Both the position numbers and the translations under genes were made by a program. The notes beneath the pieces are model-generated. The model made no database searches and was not told the DNA's origin. It was given only the letters and a program-made list of their open reading frames with translations. Shown one piece after another: positions 56,200 to 64,000 of a stretch of DNA of 64,000 nt. The DNA comes from Zizania palustris (lineage: Eukaryota; Streptophyta; Magnoliopsida; Poales; Poaceae). Numbering within the stretch: position 1 is the first letter of the stretch; each line of letters begins with the position of its first letter. The DNA lies in NCBI GenBank assembly GCA_019279435.1, contig JAAALK010000079.1, forward strand, positions 99,597,332-99,661,331. Reading direction: 5' to 3'.

Positions 56200-57837
56200 T
56201 GAGGAGCCATGCTGAATAGCGTGGGCCTCATGGCTCCAGATGTGATGAGTCATTGTCAACGATAGTTAAAGAGGACTGAAAAGAGAGAGAAGACCTGCTG
56301 TGTCTGGGCCGCGTGTGACTCAGGTACACGGGCAGCGAGCGACTGTCGGGCAGAGGAGGCCGCGAAGTCGGGCTGGCCCAATCCGGGTACATGGGCTAGG
56401 AGCAGCAGAGGATCCACTGGGCTGTTGACCGGGATTGACTCAGGTACACGGGCGGTGAGCGATTGCCGGGCTGAGAGAGCTGCGGAGTCGGGCCGGCCCA
56501 ATCCGGGTACCTGGTGCGAAGACGGTGGACGCTTTGTCAGTTTCGGCGCAAAACTGACGACCGTTGATTTCGGATCTGACCGTCCTGAGGCGAAGGCGTA
56601 GCTGCTACGAAAGCTCCGCATCAGGACAAGTTACCTTTATTTAGGTTTTTACTATTTTGCCTTTAGGCCCACAGTCTGTCAGTCGAGTCTGTAAAAATAT
56701 CCTAAGGGCAGTTTGGTCTTTTCCATTTATTTCAGCGTCTGTAAAAAACCCTAGGGGTATTTCTGCATTTTTACGTTTAATGGGCTGCCTATAAATAGGC
56801 CCCAATATCCTAGGGTTAGGGTTACCCATTTTTGCAAAAACACTTTACCAATCAAATATTCTGGGTCACTGTTTCCATTGTTCTTCCGCCGCCGGCGTGT
56901 TATCCTGTGGATCAGGCGCACGGTCATCGATCTCTGGAGCAACAGCAAGACGCACGGTCATTGGTTTTTTCCTTCTCCTGGTTTCTTTCTTTCTCTCAAG
57001 AACCGGATTCCGGTTTCTTTTCTCTGGTTTTTTACGGATTGATGTGCGTGAAACCGGAGCCTGGAGACTTGCGGTTGTTTTGGCCGAGCTTGTATGCTGC
57101 GGCCACTCCTGCGCAGGCACGCATCATCGGCGCAAGCTCCAGGCAAGTGGCGCGTGGCTTCACAGGCTGAGGAACCAAGGCCGACAGCGCCAGCAGCAGA
57201 GGCACTGTAGACTGCAAGTAGCACAGTACCGGCGTGAGTTTTTGGGAAATTCGTGCACGCAAGCCGAGCGCACAGGAGCAAGTCACAGAAATTTTTCAGC
57301 ACTCTGGTTTGTCTTCTGGTTCAGTTTTAAATATTGCTTTGATTTCTTAAACTTGCTGCTGTTTTTGTTCCCTGGTCACGCAAGTGCTAATTGAGAAATT
57401 AATTGTTTTATTTAGTGTGTCTTGATTTGTGTGCACAACTAGCAAAAATCAACACGGCTTGTGTTTTTCCATTGATTCGAACATGTACTGCTTCTGTATC
57501 CTGTTCATCGCGTAGTATGGTGTTTTAATCTGAGCACTGTTTCATTTCGGTTAGAACATCATGTTTTACCTTCTTCATATGTGTTGGTTTGATTAAATGC
57601 CTGTGAGTTAATTAATCTGTTGAATCTGCCTGTAAGCACTGTGTTGGTGTCTTTTCGATTAGGACACCGGTCGTTTTTAGGCTAGATCATCTTATGTCCT
57701 GTTGATCTGTTTACTTTTCCTTGCTTAGTCTGTCGAGGTGCGTTGGGTATTGGGAGCAGGCCATTGATTCGAAAGAATTTTTTTTTTTTTTAGGCGCCCA
57801 TTCACCCCCCCCTCTGGTCGCTACTTTCGGTCCTACA
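56200..57837 (+). repeat. 5' LTR of H (1638 bp)
   Basis: It runs TGAGGAGCC...CGGTCCTACA. The 5' palindrome GGAGCCATG-N17-CATGGCTCC (56203-56237) and the 120-bp duplication (56361 and about 56490) are shared with A and B. TATAAATAGG lies at 56791-56800. The 15-bp minisatellite of A and B is absent; that part of the LTR is different sequence. A run of 15 T residues lies near 57778-57791. Confidence 0.92.
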
Positions 57838-57839
57838 AG

Positions 57840-57851
57840 TGGTATCAGAGC
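57840..57851 (+). other. Primer binding site of H
   Basis: TGGTATCAGAGC, the exact complement of initiator tRNA-Met, starts two bases after the LTR. Confidence 0.95.
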
Positions 57852-57902
57852 CAGGTTAGGGTTTTTCCATACCTTAACCGGTTCTAAACCCCAGTAGTGA
57901 TC

Positions 57903-60653
57903 ATGACTTCTCCTGGCAAGGTCCCGTCCTTGGAAGCTTATGGCTATAATTATTGGAAGACTCGCATGCGAGCCTATCTCATGAGCCAAAGCTCGGACAT
58001 CTGGGACATTTGCGTTCACGTTACGTTTGTCATATTGCCAGTTGCTGAGCGTGATTCTCCTGGTATCATCGCCCAGCATGTGAACAATAGCAAAGCGGTG
58101 AACATCTTGTTTTCTGGTTTGGGTCCCACTGAGTTTGAGCGTGTGAGCCATCTCTCCACTGCGAGAGAGATCTGGGCTACCCTCCAGGCACACCATGAGG
58201 GGACAGCTCAGGTCAAGGCTCGGCTCTATCAGACCTACCGGCGTGAGTACGAGAACTTCACACAAAAGCCGGGTGAATCTGTTGAAGCTTTGTTTGGTCG
58301 TTTTCAGTCGATCATAAACAAGCTTCGGGACAACAAGGCTGAGGGTGTTCAGTTGGTCTCAGATCATGAACAGGCGCTCAAGGTTCTTCATACCTTGGAC
58401 CCAAAGATCTGGGAGATCAAGGTATCCTCTATCATTGAGAGCACTTCTTATGATACCTTGACCATTTCTGATTTGTTTAGCAAGCTGAAGGCCACCGAGG
58501 TTGATACCCAGTTGAGATCAAATCTCACTGGCTCTGGATCAAAGTCTCTGGCCCTTGCTACACCTTCTGTTGATCCCTCTTCTGTGAGCTGTGTTGGGTT
58601 CTCTTTGATGTCTATCACTGAGGATCAGCTTGAGTCGCTGGGAGATGATGATTTGTGTCTTTTTAACAACCGGGTGCGTCGTGTCTATGATAAGAGGATG
58701 TTCAAAAGACACGGCACAAAGACCGGATGCTTTGAGTGTGGTGATCCAGGACACTTCATCGCCGACTGCCCCAAGCGCAATGGCCACAAGAAGGGCACCG
58801 GTGGTGGCTTCCACGACTCCGGCAAGCACGACAGCTCCTCCTTCAACAAGGGCAAGCCAAAGACCAGATTCTTCAGAAAGGCCCTGAAGGACTACCGGCG
58901 AGAGAACAAGAAGCGCGACAAGGCCTTCTTCGCTGAGATGGAGAAGAGCTACTCCAAGCGGTCCACGTCTTCTTCCTCTTCATCGAGCTCGAGCGATGAG
59001 GAGATCATCATCAGGAAGGGGAAGGACAAGGACGATCCAGCAGGCCTTTGCTTCATGGCCTTCGGGGATAGACCGAAGAGCCGCTCACACCAGCGCCGAA
59101 GATCCCGCAAGAGTTTCTGCTCAATGGCTCTTGGGGATAAGAAAGAGAAGAGCTCCTCAGATGACTCCGACGACGACAATGAAAAGGTATCATCTTATGA
59201 ACGTGAAATCGTTGATTTACTTGAAAGCAATCGTCAGGAGTTAAAATATCGGGAAAAACTGCTTAGAGGGGCTAAGAAGAGGATAGATGAGTTAGAGAGT
59301 GAGCTTGCCGTGGCCAACGGCAGAATTGAGAGTCTATCTTCTTCCCCTTGCTTGGGTGATAGCAGTGAGTGCCCAAAGTGTGAGGTGCTTCTGTGTGACC
59401 TGTCGACTCTGAAGTCCAGGTACACAGAAAGGGTTGATGAGAGGGACGCTTTGGCCACTGAGCTTGAAAGCGCTCAGCTGGAGCTGAAAGATGCTCAAGC
59501 CACTGTCATCGTACCCTGTGCTGATTGCCCATCTCATCTTGCTAGTTTAGCTGAGCTGAAAGCCAAGGGCGATGCGCATTTGGGTGATTTGGAGAGAGTG
59601 AGAGCTGAGCTTGCGCAGACTAGGCTAGAGCTTGAGACATTGTCAGTTCCACCCACTGTCTGTGAGAACTGTCTGTCTCTTAGAATGGAGTTGATTAAGC
59701 TGAAAGCCGAGAAGTCTGTCCAGATAGATAGCGAGTGTGAGACCTGCTTGTCTCAGGTGGAGGTTCTAGCTGCCTTGAGAGAGGAGCTAGCTGATTCTCA
59801 GAATGAGAATTTTTACCTCCGGTCTATCCTGAGTTGGATCAGTGCCAGGGAGCCACAGCTCGGCATGATGATCCAGCAGTTCAAGAGGCAGGATGGGTTT
59901 GGGGTAGGTTATACCTACACCAAGGCTGACTTTGAGAGTGCCATTAGCCGGGCAGTGGAGTGGAGTAAAATGACTCCTGAGCAGAGATATCCCAAGACCC
60001 ATTCCACTGAGTCTTCCCAGGCTTGTCAGCCCAAGGATGGAGTGATCCATGAACCACCCAAAGCTCCACCCAAGAAGCCCATCTGGGTTCCAAAGCCCAA
60101 ACTTCTCCACACTTCTCTAGACTCTCTTCCTGGACCCTCTCAACCCAAGAAACCGACACCAAACACCACTAAGCCCAAGAACCCCAAGCCTCAACCACAT
60201 TCCAAGAAGCCCACCTATCATTGTGAGTACTGTCAGAGAGACGGGCATCTTGCGGAGTTTTGCTTCAGGAGGAAGCGGGTTGAGAGAGCAGAGCGTGCTC
60301 GTGGTGGTCAGGAGCAGTTCTACCAGCAGGGTGGTAGACTGCGTGTTCCTCGACGCGGGGAGAGGCTGGAGGCCAGGCCGCGTCGTGTAGGTGGTGGTAG
60401 AGGAGACGGCTTTCATGCCCGTGCTCCAGATGGTGGTGCTCGTTCCGGTAGAGCTCCAGGCCGTTTTGGCTACGGACCTGGACCTCGTAGCCGAGGTTTT
60501 AGGCAGAACCGAGGACCGCGCTTTGAGCCGCGTTTTGGTCCAAACTTTTCTGATGATTTCTGCTTTCCGTCTTTTGAGCAGATGGCTCGACACTGGTTTA
60601 GCTCTTTTGCTAAACCTGGTGCCGGACCATTTGCTCCCACTTACAGCCACTGA
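57903..60653 (+). CDS. H gag (916 aa)
   Basis: Gag would assemble the virus-like particle and package element RNA in the cytoplasm. ATG 57903 (MTSPGKVPSLEAYGYNYWKT) is chosen because A and B share it; an in-frame GTG lies six bases upstream. Residues 1 to about 220 are the Copia Gag core (UBN2/DUF4219-like), 276-289 a CCHC knuckle (CFECGDPGHFIADC), about 360-380 a serine run, and about 430-640 a coiled coil with four CxxC pairs at 490, 539, 587 and 612. A proline/lysine-rich stretch follows, then a second CCHC (CEYCQRDGHLAEFC, 774-787) and an R/G-rich tail. Large Gag with extended C-terminus is usual in Sireviruses. It ends at TGA 60651-60653 and overlaps the pol frame. Confidence 0.92.
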   Translation: MTSPGKVPSLEAYGYNYWKTRMRAYLMSQSSDIWDICVHVTFVILPVAERDSPGIIAQHVNNSKAVNILFSGLGPTEFERVSHLSTAREIWATLQAHHEGTAQVKARLYQTYRREYENFTQKPGESVEALFGRFQSIINKLRDNKAEGVQLVSDHEQALKVLHTLDPKIWEIKVSSIIESTSYDTLTISDLFSKLKATEVDTQLRSNLTGSGSKSLALATPSVDPSSVSCVGFSLMSITEDQLESLGDDDLCLFNNRVRRVYDKRMFKRHGTKTGCFECGDPGHFIADCPKRNGHKKGTGGGFHDSGKHDSSSFNKGKPKTRFFRKALKDYRRENKKRDKAFFAEMEKSYSKRSTSSSSSSSSSDEEIIIRKGKDKDDPAGLCFMAFGDRPKSRSHQRRRSRKSFCSMALGDKKEKSSSDDSDDDNEKVSSYEREIVDLLESNRQELKYREKLLRGAKKRIDELESELAVANGRIESLSSSPCLGDSSECPKCEVLLCDLSTLKSRYTERVDERDALATELESAQLELKDAQATVIVPCADCPSHLASLAELKAKGDAHLGDLERVRAELAQTRLELETLSVPPTVCENCLSLRMELIKLKAEKSVQIDSECETCLSQVEVLAALREELADSQNENFYLRSILSWISAREPQLGMMIQQFKRQDGFGVGYTYTKADFESAISRAVEWSKMTPEQRYPKTHSTESSQACQPKDGVIHEPPKAPPKKPIWVPKPKLLHTSLDSLPGPSQPKKPTPNTTKPKNPKPQPHSKKPTYHCEYCQRDGHLAEFCFRRKRVERAERARGGQEQFYQQGGRLRVPRRGERLEARPRRVGGGRGDGFHARAPDGGARSGRAPGRFGYGPGPRSRGFRQNRGPRFEPRFGPNFSDDFCFPSFEQMARHWFSSFAKPGAGPFAPTYSH

Positions 60654-63600
60654 TTGTGCAGGATCGAGGACTGGAGGACGTTTGGATCATGGACTCAGGA
60701 TGCTCTCGCCACATGACGGGACATCGCAGATGGTTCTCCAGTCTCACTCCCCCGAGCTCCAAAGAGTACATCACCTTCGGGAACAGTGGTCAAGGGAAAG
60801 TAAGTGGCATTGGCTCAATTCGCATTTCAGACCATTTTTCTTTGAAGAACGTTGCTTTGGTTGGAAACTTGAATTTCAATTTGATTTCTGTTTCGCAACT
60901 TCTTGAGGATGGTTTGGAGGTGCGTTTTAAGAAGGGCAATTCTTCTGTGTTTGATTCTAGAGGGTCTTTGATTTGCCAGATTTTACCTTTCGGTAAGGTT
61001 TTTCGGATTGACTTCTCTAGTTCTTTTGGCCCTTCTCGCTGTTTGATTGCTGGATCCTCCTCTGAGCTCTGGAAGTGGCATAGGAGGTTAGGCCATTTGA
61101 GTTTTGACCTGCTAGTCAGGTTGAGCTCTATGGACCTCATCCGAGGATTGCCCAAGCTTAAGATGGAGAAGGATCTGGTTTGCCATCCCTGTCGTCACGG
61201 GAAAATGGTTGCCGCTTCTCACTCACCTGTGACTCAGGTGATGACTTCGTATCCGGGCGAGCTGTTACACATGGACACAGTCGGTCCAGCTCGGATACGC
61301 TCAGTCGGTGGGAAGTGGTACGCACTTGTGATTGTTGACGATTTTTCTCGATTCTCGTGGGTTTTCTTTTTGGAGTCTAAGGATGAAACTTTTCATTTTG
61401 TTCATGACCTGATTTTGAAGCTGAAGAATGAGAACAATGGTCTGATGCGAGCAATTCGCTCCGACAACGGCTCTGAGTTCAAGAACTCTCAGTTCGTCAG
61501 CTTCTGTAGTGATCAGGGTCTTGACCATCAGTTTTCTGCTCCTTACACTCCCCCACAGAATGGCGTTGTGGAACGAAAGAACCGCACGCTAGTCGAGATG
61601 GCCAGGACGATGCTCGATGAGCACAGGACTCCTAGGCGCTTTTGGGCTGAAGCCATGAACACGGCTTGCTATCTGGCCAACCGCATTTTTCTTAGAGCTT
61701 ACCTAGGTAAGACCTCATATGAGTTGCGGTTTGGTAGACAGCCCAAGGTGAGCCACTTGCGAGCGTTTGGCTGCAAGTGCTTTGTGCTCAAGAAGGGAGG
61801 GCATTTGGACAAGTTTGAGTCTCGTTGCTGGGATGGTGTTTTTCTTGGTTACGCTTTGCATTCTCGAGGTTTTCGTGTTTGGAACCTCGACTCCCAGCAG
61901 CTTGTCGAGACTTGCGAGGTTTCTTTTGATGAGTCCTTGCCTTCTTCAACTCCTTCTTTTGAGCTTTCTGGTGATGGTGAGCTCGGAGAGTCCATCTTCG
62001 AGGAAGATGAGGATACTCCAGCTGCTGATGAGGGTGGGCCTTCTGCACCTCCTGCAGAGCCCACACCTTCTGAGACTTCGACTGAGGATGAGGGCGGACC
62101 TCTGATCACTTCTTCCACTTCGATCGAGCCCCCTCAGTCGAGTCCAGAGGTGCCAGCTGCTGACTCCGGTGAGGTGACTTCAGATCACCAGGGATCCCGA
62201 GCTGTTCAGCGTGATCACCCCTCAGAGCTCATCATCGGTGATGTGTCTTCAAGAACTTTGCGTTCGTCTGTTGACTCTCTTGCTGTGTTTGCTGAATCTG
62301 CTTTTGTTGCATCTTTTGAGCCCAGAGACATTTCTCATGCTCTTTCTGACTCGAACTGGATTAATGCCATGCAAGAAGAGCTTGAGAATTTTGTCCGCAA
62401 TCGGGTTTGGACTCTAGTAGAGCTGCCACCAGGATGCAACCCCATAGGCACCAAGTGGGTGTTCAAGAACAAGCAAGGTGAAGATGGGGTTGTGGTGCGC
62501 AACAAAGCTCGACTAGTTGCCCAGGGTTTTTGCCAGAAGGAAGGTATTGATTTTGAAGAAACCTTCGCTCCTGTTGCCCGTCTTGAGTCCATTCGCATTC
62601 TTTTAGCTTTTGCCGCTTCGAAGGGTTTTAAGCTTTTTCAAATGGACGTCAAGAGTGCTTTTCTGAACGGGTACATAGAGGAGGAGGTCTATGTTAGGCA
62701 GCCCCCCGGTTTTGAGAACCCCAAGTTTCCTCGACATGTTTTTAAGCTGCAGAAAGCTTTATACGGGTTAAAGCAAGCCCCCAGGGCTTGGTATGACCGG
62801 TTAAAGCAGTTTTTGTTGGGGAAGGGATTTGTGATGGGTTCTGTGGATAAGACTCTCTTCTTGCTCAGAGATGCTTCAGATTTTTTAGTCGCTCAGATAT
62901 ACGTGGACGATATTATCTTTGGCGGTACTACTAACGATCTTGTGTCCAAGTTTTCTGAGCAGATGCACAGCGAGTTTGAGATGAGCCTCATGGGTGAGCT
63001 CAAGTACTTTCTAGGGCTCCAGATCAAGCAGACCAAGGACGGCACCTTCATCCACCAGGGTAAGTATACTCGGGACATGTTGAAGAAATTCGACTTTGGT
63101 GGAGAGCTGAAGCCTCAGATGACCCCAATGGGTACATCTGGGGGCCTGGACAAGGACGAGAGCGGCGTCAAGGTCAACGAGAGAGAGTTTCGAGGGATGA
63201 TCGGTTCGCTGCTGTACTTGACGGCGACGAGGCCAGACATACAGTTCGCCGTGGGACTGTGCGCGCGCTTCCAGTCTTCACCTCGCGCGTCTCATCGGCA
63301 GGCTGTCAAGCGCATCTTCAGGTATCTCACTTATGCGCCTGATCTTGGTCTTTACTATTCAGCATCATCTTCTCTTGATTTATCTGGCTTTTCGGACGCT
63401 GACTTTGGTGGGTGCCGGTTGGATCGCAAGTCGACTTCCGGTACTTGCCAGTTTCTTGGTTCATCTCTTGTCTCTTGGTCTTCTCGAAAGCAATCTGGAG
63501 TTGCTCTTTCGACCACTGAGGCTGAGTATGTAGCTGCTGCTAGCTGCTGCTCACAGTTGGTTTGGATGATTTCCACTTTGAGAGATTTTGGGTTGTTCTT

Positions 63601-63850
63601 TCCTACCAGAGTTCCCTTGTTTTGCGACAGCACTAGTGCAATTAGTGTAGGGAAAAACCCATGTCTCCATTCAAAAACCAAACACATTGATGTGCGCTTT
63701 CACTTTTTGCGGGATCAATATGAGAAAGGTGTCATTGACCTTGTTCATGTTGATACCCATCATCAGTTGGCTGACATTTTCACCAAACCCCTAGATCAGT
63801 CTACTTTTGAGCGTTTACGAGGGGATTTGGGTGTTGTGTATCCTTTTTAG
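60614..63850 (+). CDS. H pol (protease, integrase, RT, RNase H)
   Basis: The pol frame is open from just after TAA 60611-60613 to TAG 63848-63850 and is in the -1 frame relative to gag, with a 40-base overlap. The first in-frame ATG is 60689, so pol is probably made as a Gag-Pol fusion by frameshifting; no classical slippery heptamer is evident. Protease: MDSGCSRHMTG (DSG near 60692). Integrase: zinc region WHRRLGHL...CHPCRHGK, then catalytic D 61274 (MDTVGP), D 61463 (RSDNGSEF) and E 61571 (NGVVERKN), exact D-D-35-E spacing. RT: YVDD at 62900-62911. RNase H: SDADFGG, STTEAEYVA, CDSTSAIS. The Copia order PR-IN-RT-RH is intact and no stop interrupts it. No env-like frame follows in the visible part. 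Confidence 0.95.
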   Translation, partial: TWCRTICSHLQPLIVQDRGLEDVWIMDSGCSRHMTGHRRWFSSLTPPSSKEYITFGNSGQGKVSGIGSIRISDHFSLKNVALVGNLNFNLISVSQLLEDGLEVRFKKGNSSVFDSRGSLICQILPFGKVFRIDFSSSFGPSRCLIAGSSSELWKWHRRLGHLSFDLLVRLSSMDLIRGLPKLKMEKDLVCHPCRHGKMVAASHSPVTQVMTSYPGELLHMDTVGPARIRSVGGKWYALVIVDDFSRFSWVFFLESKDETFHFVHDLILKLKNENNGLMRAIRSDNGSEFKNSQFVSFCSDQGLDHQFSAPYTPPQNGVVERKNRTLVEMARTMLDEHRTPRRFWAEAMNTACYLANRIFLRAYLGKTSYELRFGRQPKVSHLRAFGCKCFVLKKGGHLDKFESRCWDGVFLGYALHSRGFRVWNLDSQQLVETCEVSFDESLPSSTPSFELSGDGELGESIFEEDEDTPAADEGGPSAPPAEPTPSETSTEDEGGPLITSSTSIEPPQSSPEVPAADSGEVTSDHQGSRAVQRDHPSELIIGDVSSRTLRSSVDSLAVFAESAFVASFEPRDISHALSDSNWINAMQEELENFVRNRVWTLVELPPGCNPIGTKWVFKNKQGEDGVVVRNKARLVAQGFCQKEGIDFEETFAPVARLESIRILLAFAASKGFKLFQMDVKSAFLNGYIEEEVYVRQPPGFENPKFPRHVFKLQKALYGLKQAPRAWYDRLKQFLLGKGFVMGSVDKTLFLLRDASDFLVAQIYVDDIIFGGTTNDLVSKFSEQMHSEFEMSLMGELKYFLGLQIKQTKDGTFIHQGKYTRDMLKKFDFGGELKPQMTPMGTSGGLDKDESGVKVNEREFRGMIGSLLYLTATRPDIQFAVGLCARFQSSPRASHRQAVKRIFRYLTYAPDLGLYYSASSSLDLSGFSDADFGGCRLDRKSTSGTCQFLGSSLVSWSSRKQSGVALSTTEAEYVAAASCCSQLVWMISTLRDFGLFFPTRVPLFCDSTSAISVGKNPCLHSKTKHIDVRFHFLRDQYEKGVIDLVHVDTHHQLADIFTKPLDQSTFERLRGDLGVVYPF

Positions 63851-64000
63851 GATATTTTGAGTCAGTTCATTTCTTTCTTCTTTACTCTTTTCTTGAGTCT
63901 TTTTGTGTGTGTTCATATCATACATATTCACATATCACACTTTTGAGCCTGCTTCTGTTATATGATTGAACTGCTTTACTTATTCTAGCTGGTACATGCT
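63851..64000 (+). other. Start of H 3' UTR
   Basis: It is homologous to the A 3' UTR after the pol stop (20018 onward). The window ends before the polypurine tracts and the 3' LTR. No gene is present. Confidence 0.85.

Larger units (their letters stand above)
56200..64000 (+). mobile_element. Sirevirus-type Copia element H, intact as far as visible
   Basis: 5' LTR 56200-57837, PBS, complete gag (57903-60653), complete pol (to 63850) and the start of the 3' UTR up to the window end. The left target bases are GCTGG (56195-56199), in element G. All catalytic motifs are intact and there are no internal stops, unlike A, B and C. Its 3' LTR should lie about 1.3 kb past pol, outside the window. The element is a candidate for recent activity. 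Confidence 0.92.

Overview
The window is eukaryotic plant DNA, most likely a repeat-rich (pericentromeric or intergenic) part of a grass genome. No host gene, rRNA, tRNA or microbial feature could be supported. Nearly all 64 kb is LTR retrotransposons nested inside one another, plus one MITE. The grass assignment is an inference from Copia elements of Sirevirus type, Tat-like Ty3/gypsy elements carrying an antisense gene of the 'putative gypsy type transposon' (PF04195-like) family, CRM/Reina-like chromovirus sequence, and a MITE with GGGTGCGTTTGG ends.

Layout. 1-9085 is the 3' part of Tat-like gypsy element G1 (+): broken pol, a 61-bp tandem repeat, an antisense five-exon gene, and the 3' LTR. 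G1 sits in the gag of Sirevirus B (-, 9086-11845), which sits in the 5' LTR of Sirevirus A (+, from 11846). A has a decayed gag-pol to 18980, a chromovirus solo LTR (18981-19891, TSD AAAGG), its 3' end and a cut 3' LTR (to 22496). Then come chromovirus K (22497-24828 and 33992-36646), split by gypsy G2 (24829-33991, TSD GGAGT, itself hit by a MITE at 32090-32649), and a second copy of the A 3' end and LTR (36652-39742). A lies in the RNase H of an older Sirevirus C (39743 to about 42120).

From 42121 to 50321 are older, scrambled pieces: an unclassified GC-rich stretch holding a Sirevirus solo LTR (42350-43627, TSD CTCGT), a 628-bp tandem duplication, an inverted gypsy LTR, a gypsy integrase (E) with its 3' LTR, and a 2-kb Sirevirus solo LTR (47753-49752). 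From 50322 a Copia fragment (J) is cut by gypsy F (-, 51020), F is cut by gypsy G (-, 54194), and G is cut by Sirevirus H (+, 56200 to beyond the window). H is the youngest-looking and only intact element: 5' LTR, PBS, full gag and full pol; its 3' LTR is outside the window.

The best biological lead is the antisense gene in the Tat-like elements. It is visible in four elements (G1, G2, F, G), starts 102-127 bp downstream of its own TATA box, points against pol, and in G1 its five exons join in phase across GT-AG introns to encode about 1,100 residues (PF04195-like N-terminus, acidic middle, long coiled coil). A second lead is a tandem duplication of about 16.8 kb followed by solo-LTR formation that explains the duplicated A 3' end.
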